64,000 nucleotides of DNA, taken from contig CM040092.1 in the NCBI GenBank assembly GCA_022496805.1, forward strand, positions 751,555 to 815,554. Reading direction: 5' to 3'. Source of the DNA: Pohlia nutans. Lineage: Eukaryota; Streptophyta; Bryopsida; Bryales; Mniaceae. The notes beneath the pieces were generated by a model that made no database searches, had not been told where the DNA came from, and worked only from the letters and a program-made list of their open reading frames with translations. The stretch's first letter is position 1. Every line of letters begins with the position of its first letter. The position numbers and the translations under genes were made by a program. Below, in pieces: positions 42,815-54,345 of this stretch.

Positions 42815-43645
42815 GATAACAATAAGTGAGTCACAACAGGACCTAAAAGAGGAGTTTAGCAGGGTTATCTTGGGAGAATGTGAAGACTACTAACTGTAAC
42901 CAGACTTAGAGGGCCAGAAAGGCTCATCTGTAGGGACATCCAAGTTAGTCAATGTTGCCCTTAGAAAGTTAACAACTTGGAGTTTAGCCTAGACGTCATG
43001 GGTTGAGGACCTTGGTTGGGCTAGCCAGAAGTCCAAGTATTTTTATACGTAGAGAGACCTATTAGCCTGGACTTTATAGACAAGTAAGAGTAAGATACTT
43101 TAAGACAACCCAGAGTGACATAAAGTGAGTACAAGATCACTACGATAACCAAAGAGATCTGGTGCAATACATTTGACATTCAAAAGAGAGAGAAGGGACT
43201 TAATACTGGTGTCTATGGCGAAGTAATCACATGGTAATTAGAGACAGTTCTTGGCTTGACAAGAGAGAGAGGAGTTTCTTGAAATAACACAAAGAGTAAG
43301 ACAAGATTCATATGATAAGAGAAACAAGTAGTTTTAAGGGACAATGAGAGAGCAAGTGAAAAAAAAGGCAATCATTCATTCCTTGGTCCCAAGGGGGAGT
43401 AGAAAATACATGTACACCACTCTGAGCATATGTGGCAACACCATGCTGGCATGTCCAAGCTAGACTACGACCCGGTTCGGGTGAATGAACAAGTGAGTCT
43501 GTTTCTATCTCCGTGTCTTTCTTATACTATTCTACCCTAACTATGCGTGGGCACTGCCAGTGCCACCGCCTGTCCTCCATGCTGTCCTTGGTCGTTGTGG
43601 CTCCCTAATGTTACCTTATTATGCTATGGCGCGAGATAACAGAGC
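42815..43645 (+). repeat. 830-bp LTR-like repeat, copy 2 (inverted relative to copy 1)
   Basis: Matches the reverse complement of 6665-7490 from TGATAACAATAAGTGAG (about 42812) to CTATGG(C/T)GCG...TAACAGA (about 43645). Intermediate words such as CAATGTTGCCCTT, AACTTGG, TTGGGCTAGCC and CTATTCTACCCTAACTATGC are in the same order. Ends look LTR-like (TG...CA) but no target duplication was found. Confidence 0.5.
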
Positions 43646-44305
43646 GAGACAGAGGATCTAAATCCTCTCATTTCAAACTACATCCATCCATCTACCTAAC
43701 TTTATCCGTCCAAACCATCCATTCATCCAAACTCTACAACTAGTCTACCTTTTACCAAACCCTACTTCTTCCATTAGAAAACTTCTACATCCACCCATTG
43801 TTCTAATTTCAACGACGCTACCGTGCGAGCGTAGAATGGAGAGCTCAAGAGCGGAGAGCGGTGATTTGGAGAGCGCAGAGCATAGAATCTTGCTAAATTA
43901 AAAAAATGGGCTCTATTTTTGGAAAATATTTCTAATTTCGGCTTTAGTACTATTTCTAGTAAATTTTGGGGCCTATGACCGCTGGACCTAAAACCGTGGG
44001 TTTGCAGTTTAGGATATATAATGTTGTAGTCAATCTGGAAAAAATTTGGAAAGAAAGAAGGAAGGGAGATAATTGGACTAACATATAAGATTATATTTTT
44101 AATTTTTATTTGAATACATGATCATTGAAATCACATTTAGCGAGCAAGTACTCCAACCAACTAGAAGTGATAGTGTTGTAATTCATAATAGGAAGCTATG
44201 ATTCTACTTCTACCCTAAACCACAAAACAACATCTGTAGTCCATTCACCAATCTTCGGTCTTCATGATCCAGGCCGCGACAGAACATGGCACCTAATACT
44301 AAGGC
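43646..44305. other. AT-rich spacer
   Basis: No supported gene or repeat. It includes a run of CATCCATC-like words near 43680-43730 and a purine-rich patch with GGAGAGC words near 43830. Confidence 0.3.
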
Positions 44306-44309
44306 GTCT

Positions 44310-47300
44310 TGATAATACCCGCAGCTACAAGAATCGCTGGACTTCGTCCATGCTTAGAATAGGGACATGGATGAAAGTGTCCACTTTGTAGTCTAGCTTG
44401 CAGAGGAAGCGAAAGACATAGTAAAGGTGCTTGCAGTTGACATACATGCCATGCCTTCCAATTGCAGAAGAAGTCATAATGTTATAATGCGGGCACGTAC
44501 AAGCCGGGAAATTGCAAAGAGTAATGTTGTAAACGTTTGCGTTAGGCTCGACTCCAGATTGTAGGGCAACGATCGCTCCCAGTCCCGGATACGGAAGGAG
44601 GTTCACTCGGATAATAGTTGCCTTCACGTTGCGAGCACTCTCCCATTGGTTTCTGTGAGCTTCTATGGGCGCTTTGGTATTGCGGCGCACGTTCTTGCTG
44701 CTCCGGATAGTGGGGACTCAATCAAAATTGGGTGGTCAACTTTAGGGTGAGTCCACAACACCGCCTCAAATACCCCTTCGAAGAGGCGCCGTGGTGAGAG
44801 TGGAGTTGCAGATTGAAGGTGGAAACCAGCCTCTTGCAGCTCCAGGATCTCGTGACGGGAGACATCGGTCCCAGTCAAGACTGGCCAAACATCAGGGATT
44901 TCCGGACGCATTATAACAAAGCAACGTTTAGGACCCATTACGCACTTGGCAATTTGATCTGGACAGAACCATAAATCTTCAGTATCGGTTTCCCACGGGG
45001 AGGTTACATACTACATACTTTTGTAAACCACGTGCGGTCGAGGGTTAATTATAGGTGGGCTATTTATCTAAATTTCTTAAATAATTTGCACCCTATTAGT
45101 AGATAAAATGGTACTTTGAGGTATTTTTCAAGACCCTATAGGTAAATATAATTTCCACCATTAAGTTATTTTATAGACCCTATTTTATTTATAACTGGAC
45201 CATTTATCAAAATCCTGGAATTTCAGCATAAATTGAACTTAATCGGACATAACAAAACGACAACAATACATGAACGTAACTTTCAAAAAATAACGACTGT
45301 GCTTAGTGCCTAAAATGTTCGACGGTAGGTTTAAGTGAGAAATGCATGTTGTGAGAGGAAGCATGCGGCATTACCACCCCGCCCTAGCCTCGTGAATCTC
45401 ATTGGTCACCTAATGCTCAAATTCATCATGAGGAGACTTTCCCATGAAGCCAAATAATTCAGCCTTCATTTGTGGTTCATTCCTAGCCATTGGCTAACTT
45501 TGACGATTTTTAGTCAATTGAAGCGATTCTCATTCAATCCAAGGATTTTCATTAGAACTCACATAAATTCTTCATTCCTCTAAATATTTGAGACCCTACT
45601 TTATTAATAAAAATAGAATACTACCTATACTTTTCACCTACCCTATTTTAGATATAATACCGTATAGGCCATTTCATCCAGGCTATGATATTTCTAAAAT
45701 TTGTAAAAAAATTTTGCTCCAATGAATTAAATGTACCCTATATTTTTTCTCACGTATTTTAATAAAATTTTGACAGTGACCTCCCCGGGCGGTTTCCTCA
45801 GCCCGCCACTTTTGTTTGAAGCCCCTGTAGGTAGGAGCTGCAGTTGCTTTGCCTCCCCTGACGATGAGCATCTGGCACTTGGAATTATTATTTGCTTATA
45901 TAGCATGGCATCGTTTCTTGGATTTCTGGTTTATCCGCGCGATGTGCCATTTGGTCACGTCCCAGTCTATTTCTAGAAGGCTTGACGTGAAGGGTATGAG
46001 AGCTTCAAGAGTACGTGTCTCATCTGCAGATAGTCCAGTAGCAGCTGACCTTGTCTGGACATGAGGGTGCGAGAAGTTGACCTTGTCTGGACGATGGGAG
46101 TCACCTTCTCAACCAATAGGCATGTCTAACTTCCTCTTCGTGGATCCAAAACCTCCTCGCCCACTAGATGCGGTACACAGTTGCAGAAATCTTGACCCCC
46201 GGACATTTCAGCAAGAGCATCATCAATCCTCTTTCCGTCTTGTGATTGCAAGGCTCACTTTAGTTTCAAGTCATGTTTCGAAGGGGCTTTTCCCGATGCT
46301 CCGCCACACAAGTATGAACGGTAGTTGGTCATTTGCATGAAAGCCCGCGCCCAGTCGTCGGTGGTTGCCACAAAGAGGTCAGATCCGTGATTGCCTGAAG
46401 ATTGCAACCATCTGTTGTGAACGGTCTCTGCAAGATTGCCAGTCGGGATGTCTGCGAGTTCTTCCGGAGTAAGGTTTTGGATCGACAAGAAGAAGATTGA
46501 CGTAAGAGGAAATAAACACATAAAAAAACCTATGTCTAGATCACACAGTCTTCAGATAGTCGTAGCCCTTGCAGAAACACAAAGATAGTTTAAGGAAATA
46601 GAAGGGACACACCGTTTCCATAAAACCTCCCCACTGGCGGTAGCGGTAGTGCCAAAAGGCCAACCAATCTTCTAGTTCCCTACTCGCATCTTCAGTTGCT
46701 GCCATAGAGGAATACCATTACGCTCGAAGCTCTTGATACATCAAATCTGCTTCAGCCATTGATTTAGCATCCTTTTATTCTATGCACAAATTGATGTGTT
46801 GGTTTCGGAAGCTTTTTGCAATGAGCTTCTCCGTATGCTTGTGCATGCTAGTACACCAATGAAACAAGCAAGTCCTCTCCCGGTCCACCATCACCACGGA
46901 TGGGTCTCCGGATCCATAAACAATGCGTACCGTATTGAAATTAGCTTGTGCACTATCGCACATGAAACCTTTGAAATTTGGGTGAGGAACACCATTTCTA
47001 GCCATCACCTTGTTTAGACATTTCCAGAAAATGACTTGACCATCCGTACCTTCGGTCTGCATGTCACATACCGCAATCGTCATGACCGTGCAATACGTGG
47101 AACCGTACACGTGACATGCCAGGGTTGTCCAAGGCTTTACTCGCTTCACGTGGTCGAACACGACGAATCAATTCTGAAGGTCCCCTCCGGGTTGCATTCG
47201 CCGGACGAGGTCAACTTCACTACCAGGACCGTCCACGAGCATCTTGAACAGGTACACTTTGTCTTGTCCTTGTCCAGGGAAGATGCTGTGGTGGATGTAC

Positions 47301-48783
47301 TCCATCTTTGCCACCTTCTTCATTTCTAGAATCCTGTCAATTTCCCTTTTACCTTTCGCGGACGCACGGAATGATGCGATGATATTTCGAACATTCGGAG
47401 AACTAAGCATCCGGAACTTGTCCATGACCTCATCCAATTCTGCGCCGCGAAGCATCATTCTGCTTTGGACCTGGCCCGACATGGACTAAGAAGTTATCCA
47501 TAAACTCTTTGCTAGTTGCCTTGAATGCAATAGCAGAGTTCTTTGCCGTCGGTGTCTTCTCAACTTTTGACGCGATCAAGCCCGTGATGGTTTCCGTAGA
47601 TTCCCGGCATTGGCCAGTAGCAACAGGGTGGCGATGGTGTCCTAAATGGATGCATGCTCTCGACCTATCTACAACATTGAGTATATAATAGATACACGCT
47701 GTACAAACAGCAAGACAAGATGGAATTGATTTGCAAACTTTGCAAACCAAAGTGGAATCTGACTGCGGGCCCAATCCTACATAGAAATATAGAATGGACT
47801 TAGACTGGTACCCGTCCATTCCGTCTCGTTCTTCTTGGAAGAACGTTTGAGATAATCACACTCAACATTTTCACAATTGAGATGGCCCACGCACCCTGAC
47901 CTTCTGAACTTGAGCCCCAGATTATTGTTGATATTAGACGTGAGGGTGCGCGTCCAAGCGTGACCATCATAGAGTTTGTCCGTTCCTTCCATGCTTTTGG
48001 CACTGGAGGAATGAACAGTTGAACACTCCCCCTACACAGTGGCAGTTCAAGCACAACATCTTCATCAAACGATGAAGGCAGGAACTGCACCTTCTGATAT
48101 TCGATGGCATCGAAATCAATCTGGGCCAGTTCGTTTCGACACCCTGGAATGCAAGATAGTTTCTTCAGACATTGCATGATACTGAGAGTATCTGAAGATG
48201 TAGGATTGAGAGGAGGTCGAGACAACGAAAAGGAAGACGGACTGTTATTTGGTGTGCAAAAATCGGATTGGTGAGGAAGCGGACTTGGAATCAATGACTT
48301 TCGCTCAATAGATCTACACTCAGCAGGTGTCTCTCCCTCCAATTTGCTAGTGAGTTCTATAATTGCAGGGTTATGCTCATGTTTTGCCTTGCGAAGATTT
48401 AAGATAATCTCAACGGTTGAATGAGTAGTTTGGGGGGTTTGGGAACACTGTGTGGCCCGAATTGGAGCTTCTGATGTAGAGGTATCAGAGTGGTTAACAA
48501 GAATATCCGTAGAAGCTGCTAATTGTGACGATGTCATACCATACGCTCTATACTGACCACGGTGGAGGAGCCAGTAGAATCCATCACGATCTTCACATCT
48601 AGCTTGCATGACAGCCTCCTTGACTATTCCATAATTCTCTAGAACTTCTTCTATCAACATGCTAGATGTTTTTGCAATTCCAAAACGTATGGTGAGGAGA
48701 TTAGCAGGGACCCTCACGTAACCCTCATCTGCGACAGGAACAACTAGAGGGACCTCATCACCTTTGAAATGAATTGAAGCCAT
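44310..48783 (-). pseudogene. Mutator-like (MULE) transposase 2, decayed
   Basis: A minus-strand ATG at 48783 opens a variable N-terminal region of ~260 codons. After a frame change there is a zinc-binding module CVGHLNCENVECDYLKR (about 47890-47840), then SRACIHLGHHRHPVATGQCR (about 47665). The transposase core is FDHVKRVKPWTTLACHVYGS (about 47150) and FMCDSAQANFNTVRIVYGSG (about 46975-46910), followed by RTCLFHWCTSMHKHT. Then come LAFWHYRYRQWGGF (about 46640), LAETVHNRWLQSSGNHGS and, after ~1.3 kb of unrecognised sequence (44945-46245), HEILELQEAGFHL. The end is a SWIM finger, CTCPHY...VNCKHLYYVFRFLC (about 44500-44400). The order N-terminal zinc module, DDE core, SWIM is MULE-like, but the sequence differs clearly from MULE 1. 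Nonsense at 47166-47168 and several frame changes make it inactive. Confidence 0.7.
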
Positions 48784-49539
48784 TCTGTACGAAGCAGGAC
48801 GTTTGCAAATTCACAAGAAGAAGTGGGACATGGAGAAGAGAGTATATGTACTTATTATGTGATCAAAGAGAACTTGTGTGAATGCAAAGGTTGTTGATTC
48901 TGACATATGACCATGATTTTTGAAATGTATGGCAGGAACAAAACTGCGTGGACGCCGTATAAATTAATGACGAGCTCGGCGGACAGCGCATATTTATAAA
49001 CGTCCGTGTCAGCTAAGGTGATGCTAATCTAGGCAAGTAGAATTGGTTAACGATCCCAGTTTATGTAAAGACGGCTGCACTCACATTGTTGACACCAATC
49101 TTCTGACAGTAGAATATCATCCTAGATGAATGCTACTCTGGATGTGCTGGGAATGTAGATAGCATAGAATTAAGTAAAATGGATCAAGAACGAAGGTTGA
49201 AAGTTCATTGCGGTTGCCAGTCTTTAAACGGTGAATTTGTGGACTGAGATTATATATATGGTAACAACAATATTTTAACAGTTGCTAAGAGTGATGTCTC
49301 TGAGAAGGCTAAGTCCATGTGCAGTGAAAGCAATGCTTATATTGAATGCTGAATTACAGTAATATTGAATCCATAGTATCCTTGGATTAAAATATGGTAA
49401 TCAGTACCATGTTTAATATTGATACTGACATCGTGATTTGTATTTATCGTATTGCTGCTACAAACAAATAGGTCTACACTACGTCTTGCACGGAGGAACT
49501 GGAAGGACTTGACGTCTACTAAATACTTAGATGTCCATG

Positions 49540-49990
49540 ACGTTTGGAATCGAATCCGAGAATGGAGGTTTAAGTTCGTCGTCGAAGTGCTCCTCGACAA
49601 CATCAACAATTTCTTTGGGTACGATTCGAACATCCTCACACTCGACGTTGCACGGATTAGGAAGGTCCAGCAGTTAGCACACATAATGACACCAGATCAG
49701 CCTCCACACAACAGAAGGCCGAGGATCCATATCCCAGATTCTACATGGGACATCGTGAAGACCAAAAATGCCTTTCTCTAGGCGCATGATGGAGATGACG
49801 ATGTAGTAGTCTTTGCAGCCGTGGACTTTGCTCATTCACAACTCAATCGCCCCTAACAAACTGTCAACATGATACGTCTTCTGGACCAGTTTTCCATTCC
49901 TCCATAACATTGGATAGTCTTCGGTGCTGCGGAAGCCCAATCTCCAAGTCAATTCTTCAAATCTGCGAACTCGATAATCCTCCATCACGA
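49540..49990 (-). pseudogene. Coding relic of unknown family, upstream of MULE 2
   Basis: From an ATG near 49986 the minus strand reads MEDYRVRRFEELTWRLGFRS, then EDYPMLWRNGKLVQKTYHVD, a stop near 49848, then SKVHGCKDYYIVISIMRLEK. In other frames EDVRIVPKEIVDVVEEHFDD and ELKPPFSDSIPNVMDI follow. It lies on the same strand as MULE 2 and 0.7 kb upstream, so it may be an accessory ORF of the same element. No family is recognised. Confidence 0.35.
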
Positions 49991-49999
49991 GTGTTGAGA

Positions 50000-51090
50000 A
50001 ATATTGGAAAGAGATTCAAGTGAGCAATTCAAAAGGGAGATAGAAATGAAACGAGAATAGATGTGAAGGTGACAAAATCAATTCATGTAGTTATACTGAC
50101 CTCATGAACCCTCCGTTTGAATTGAAAGCATCATAATTAATTTTTGGGACTGACATTTGCGAACGGTGCGTCATTTAGTAGCGATCAAAGACGGCGGAGT
50201 CAGAGTATATTGAATGTAGTTATTCATGTGGACATAATTAGAGCAGTGCCATTATTGGAGACACCGCCAATTAGAATGGAGGCAATGCAGCGCGGTTTTT
50301 ATTAAGAATTAGATCTATGACAGAATTAAATTTCTCGAAGTTTGCTAAGAATCTACAGTTAAATTTAAAACTACTTTGCGAACGTGCGTCGGTGGCTAAG
50401 CTTGAAGATACTATCATAGTAGTCCAACGATTTCAAACTGCTAATAAGCATTCTAATCTGAAAGGTCGGCTAACTGTAATAGATAACTGAGGAGCCCGCC
50501 AACAGTCATTTATGATCTAACAGTAAAGCTAGCTAAGACGTATAGAAGGGAGCCGAGGTAGGTTTGGAAGGATGACGGGATGGATGAAGACTGAGGATTA
50601 ACCATTCAACGACATTCTATGACATATAAAAAATAGAGTTTTAGGTTCAACCATTCATTTGTGAACTGCCCTGATAGAAGAGTAAACACCTCCGTTTGGT
50701 TGTAAGATTTGTGGTGATGGATACGGATAGAGAAGTTCGTGGTATTTTTCTCAAAGAGACAAAGATGTGAATTGTGTATGCTAGCCAGAATACATGGAGC
50801 TGCAAGAGTACCATTCTTTTATTTTTGTCTGAGGTAATGATTTATTGGGGTTCTTTGACGTTTGATAGCAATGTAGACAGGAATATGGTTGTCCCATTTG
50901 GAAGATGTATAGTAGAGAACAATATGCGTGTTTATTCAGAGAGGCTAATGCCAAATGATTCACATTAACAAGCTGTCAAAGTTAGATAAATCTTGTACAG
51001 TTGATTTAGACCGTCATGTGGATTTTGAATTCAACTTTAGTTTGTGCTTGCTGTGCAGAGGAGTGCATGTGAGATCTTGGACTTTGATGA
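50000..51090. other. Spacer, no recognised feature
   Basis: No gene, RNA or repeat is supported. Composition is average for the window. Confidence 0.3.
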
Positions 51091-51094
51091 ATAG

Positions 51095-51412
51095 GTCTAA
51101 AAAAAGGACAGATGCAACGAGAGGACGGTGTTACAAAGGGACAAAATGCAGAGGTGCGGAAGAAGAGGAGGAAGAAGCCGAAAGTTATATACTCGAGCAG
51201 GAAAACAATAGAGACGAGTCGAATGAGGCAATCTAAGACAAAGTCGAGAGTTGCTGAAGTTGAATCACTTGAGTTTCTCGAAGGCTATAAATTTTGGTGA
51301 AGACAACATTGCGGCTTTGGCAATCATTAGTGAAACTTTAAGTGAACGCAAAGAAAGTGCTATAACATCAATTGAAGCATTGAATTGCGAGGCAGATGGA
51401 GGAAACCGGGTA
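51095..51412 (+). pseudogene. Possible 5' exon material, unrecognised
   Basis: Adjacent frames give a lysine-rich stretch (RKKRRKKPKVIYSSRKTIET) and, after a frame change, FGEDNIAALAIISETLSERK with IEALNCEADGGNR up to a good splice donor, CGGGTAAGTG, at 51408. It may belong to the plus-strand gene relic that continues from 52.7 kb. The evidence is only codon-like composition and the donor site. Confidence 0.25.
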
Positions 51413-51779
51413 AGTGAATTTTGCATGATTTTTATTTTGCTTTAGGAATCTTAATCCAGCGATAAGAGAGACATAAAGCAATGATGGGTTGAGAATGCAT
51501 TTCTTGTTATTGTTTAGTTTCCAAGATGGAAATTGAGAACTAGGATGTTCAGGTTGTATTTCTTACGTAACCTAGCACCTAATAATTTAGCGAGTTACTG
51601 AAGCATTAAGATTCACGTCAACAATATGTAGCAAGTGCACAGTTGTTAAGACCAAATTGTTGCACACGAGGTAGCAAGTTACAGTGAGCCACATCAACAG
51701 TGGCAATTTTAGGAGCATATCGAGGACCAAATTCCTTACCCATGCAAGACTACTAAGCCACGCTAGTTTTCCATACCCG

Positions 51780-52365
51780 ACGTTCAAGCCTTGGACACGG
51801 ATCAGTTCGGAGTTCGTGGCCAAGGATGAATTCAAAATTTGTGACTAGGAGTGAGTTCGGAGATCGTGACCTCGCGTGAGTTCCAAGTTCGAGCAAACGC
51901 ATACTGTTGATCGTTGCCAAGGATGAGTTGGGAGTTTGTGGCCAGACATGAGTTAGGCGAAATTGGGAGATCCAGATCTAAGCACCACGCATCTAGTTTG
52001 GAGTTCGTGGCGAAGCTCGGCTCTCGGCCACGCGCAAAGCTCGGCCCCCGCCACGCATACAGATCATGACTACGTACAAAGCTCGGCCCACACCCCGCCA
52101 TCTAGTTCGTGATCACGCATAGAGATCGGCCTTTGCCTCGTCATACAGATTGTGACCACGCGCAATGCCCAGCCTTATCCACGCAAACAGTTCGCCACCA
52201 CACATACGTTCGTCACCACGCATACAGTCGTCACCACGCATACGATCATCACCACGCATACGTACATGACCACGCGAACAATTTGCGACTACTCATGCAA
52301 GCAATATTCATGGTGCTCTAAGTAGGGTGGCCAGATCGCGGCCACGCATACAGTTCGACACCCAA
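51780..52365 (+). repeat. Degenerate minisatellite of CACGCATACAGTTCGT-like units
   Basis: The block consists of drifting units around CCACGCATACAGTTCGT, best preserved at 52150-52280 (CATCACCACGCATACGATCA and neighbours), with related TTCGTGGCCAAGGATGAG words at 51800-51950. The histidine/tyrosine-rich frame it produces (RHHAYSRHHAYDHHHAY) is a by-product. Confidence 0.6.
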
Positions 52366-52979
52366 TCCGCAATTTGAGCTATATCATACAACCGGCTCTA
52401 AAATTTCATGATTGCGCGCTCCGATTCCTCATTGGACCGCTCACCTAGTCACCCTTACCCATTTCTAAGTGGACCACACGATTGCGCTAGATATCTGGCC
52501 CTCCAACGCTTGCTCACCCGTGCCAAATGCTTCTTATATAGCTCGAATGTAAAGTCATCCACACCAAACCGGCCGAACTCCAATACCACAGTACGCGAGA
52601 TCTCTAGACACGTATCCAGCTCTCATCTCCAGCTCTCACTTTCAAGTATTCAGTTGTGATTCACGTTCTATGTCAAGCCATCTCATTGATTGCGTGTTGT
52701 GATACTCGCAGGCCATTAGAGAGGATCAAAAGTGCGAGGACATCACGAGCGCGATGAAGACCACCGAGACAGAGCTCCAGCAACCAGCCAACACTGAGGT
52801 AAGTTGCTGTCTCAATTTCAATGCTGCCATGCAGTCAAGGTCACCCTAAAACCATTAGTAATGAAGGCGAGGACCAGTACAAGTGGCGAGCGTATGTGAA
52901 AGACCTGTCAAGGCCACGGGAATAATTCCCCAGCTCATGAATGCATTGAAAGTTTGATAGCGAGAGAAATTGTTTGACA

Positions 52980-53600
52980 GTGGGAGAAATAGCGTGGGAG
53001 TGGCGTGTCGCTGAGAGTGGCGTCGCTCCACTTCCAGGGTCAAATTTATTTTAAAAAAGCCCAGATCGAGACATTTTTTGGTGGTGATGGCGCACCCCCT
53101 TGGGGGGGGCGTTGCCGGCAACGCCTCCCCCAAGGGGTGCGCCACTTCCACCAAAAAAAGTGGCGTGGCGCCACGCCATACAGCTAAAAAATTGCCCTAG
53201 TCTTCAATTAAAAGAACGCGAGAAAACATTTGGGAATGGCGTGGCGCCACTCCTAGGTTCGAATGTTTTTTTAAAAAAGCCCAGATGGGGACTTTTTTTG
53301 GTGGTGGTGGCGCTACGCCATGACGCAACGCGCGAAGTTTTTTTTTTAAAAAACTCGTGGCCGCGCCATGGCGTGGCGCAAAGTTTCAATTTTTTTCTTA
53401 AATATAAACGGCCGCGCAAGTCCCCTTCCCCCCCTCCCGAGGGTGGCGCGGCCGTGCGCTAGGCCACGCCATGGCGCAAAGTTTTAAGAAAAAACGGGGT
53501 AAAAAATCCCCCAGGGGGCGTCGTTGGCTACGCCTCCCCTTGGGGGTGTTGCGCCACGCCAGAACTCGGCATGGCATCTCAGACTTTTTTTTTTTTTTAA
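52980..53600. mobile_element. GC-rich palindrome-bearing insert in an intron
   Basis: The block is built from GTGGCGTGGCGCCACGCC-type words and abruptly raises GC content. A 100-bp segment is duplicated: GCCCAGATCGAGACATTTTT with GGTGGTGATGGCGC near 53060, and GCCCAGATGGGGACTTTTTT with GGTGGTGGTGGCGC near 53277. It contains the hairpin at 53089-53143 and a T-run with the inverted pair TCTCAGACTTTT/AATGTCTGAGA at 53577-53611. No TSD was identified. Confidence 0.45.
53089..53143. repeat. 55-bp GC-rich near-perfect hairpin
   Basis: GGCGCACCCCCTTGGGGGG and the following GGCGTTGCC pair with GGCAACGCCTCCCCCAAGGG and GTGCGCC, with one bulge and one mismatch and no loop. The centre is GTTGCCGGCAAC. 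It would be a strong block to polymerases and a cruciform candidate. Confidence 0.8.
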
Positions 53601-54089
53601 ATGTCTGAGAAAAAACACCTATGTATTAGATTGCTTCTCTGTCAGCGTTTTTCATCAGCATAAACTTTATCACTCTCAGCATTTATTTTGATAACCACGA
53701 TCACTATTTCTGAATGTTTAATCGTGTGTGATTTTATAGGATGATCGCGATGTCATTGAGAAATCTGAGAGTGTTGCACAAGAGCAAGATCCGCTCGACT
53801 CAGCTCTACTACCTCCCATGCCAGAGGTATTTCTGGTTTCATTTTTATTGATGTTTTTTTACGATTTTCAATTTGCATTTTCTTATGTCATTATTTTGTA
53901 TTTATTATTTGGTCTGGGATCTATGTTTTAGGTTCTGTTGCGGACAATGCAGCACTGATGGTGGAGATTATCAATCTCAGTGATTTTGATAGTGATGATC
54001 ATTTTTTCTATACCTGCACGGATGAGTTAGAGGAGGTAGATAGTGTAGATGTTCATGGCTCCGTTGGTGACCCCAACTCCCCTTCTATG

Positions 54090-54345
54090 TTTGTTCCCTC
54101 TTCATCTCATGTGTTTGTTTCATCTTCTCCTTTAGTATTTGTTCCCTCTTCTCCGTTAGTGTTTGTTCCCACTTCTCCTCCAGTGTTAGTTCCCACGTCC
54201 CCTTTAGGGTTTGTTCCCACCTCCCCTCTAGAGTTTGTTCCCACCTCTCCTCCCGAGTTTGTTCCCACTTCCCCTCGACAGTTTGTTCCCACATCCCCTT
54301 TAGGGTTTGTTCCCACTTCCCCGCCTGAGTATGTTCCTACTTCCC
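54090..54345 (+). repeat. Coding minisatellite, 24-bp unit encoding FVPTSPLx
   Basis: About ten tandem units of TTTGTTCCCACTTCCCCTCN-type DNA encode (F/Y)VPTSP(L/P)(G/E/Q). Substitutions are concentrated at the seventh and eighth residues, so the repeat was kept in frame while it expanded. The proline/serine/threonine-rich product would be an extended, possibly modified linker. It forms part of the exon at 53955-54550. Confidence 0.75.

Noticed and set aside
52109..52321. A histidine-rich protein (RHHAY repeats)
   Set aside because: It is a by-product of the CACGCATAC minisatellite and other frames of the block are equally open.
54085..54316. Repetitive glycine/threonine- or glutamate-rich frames on the minus strand
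   Set aside because: They are the antisense of the 24-bp VPTSP coding repeat; the plus-strand frame has flanking exon-like sequence and splice sites.
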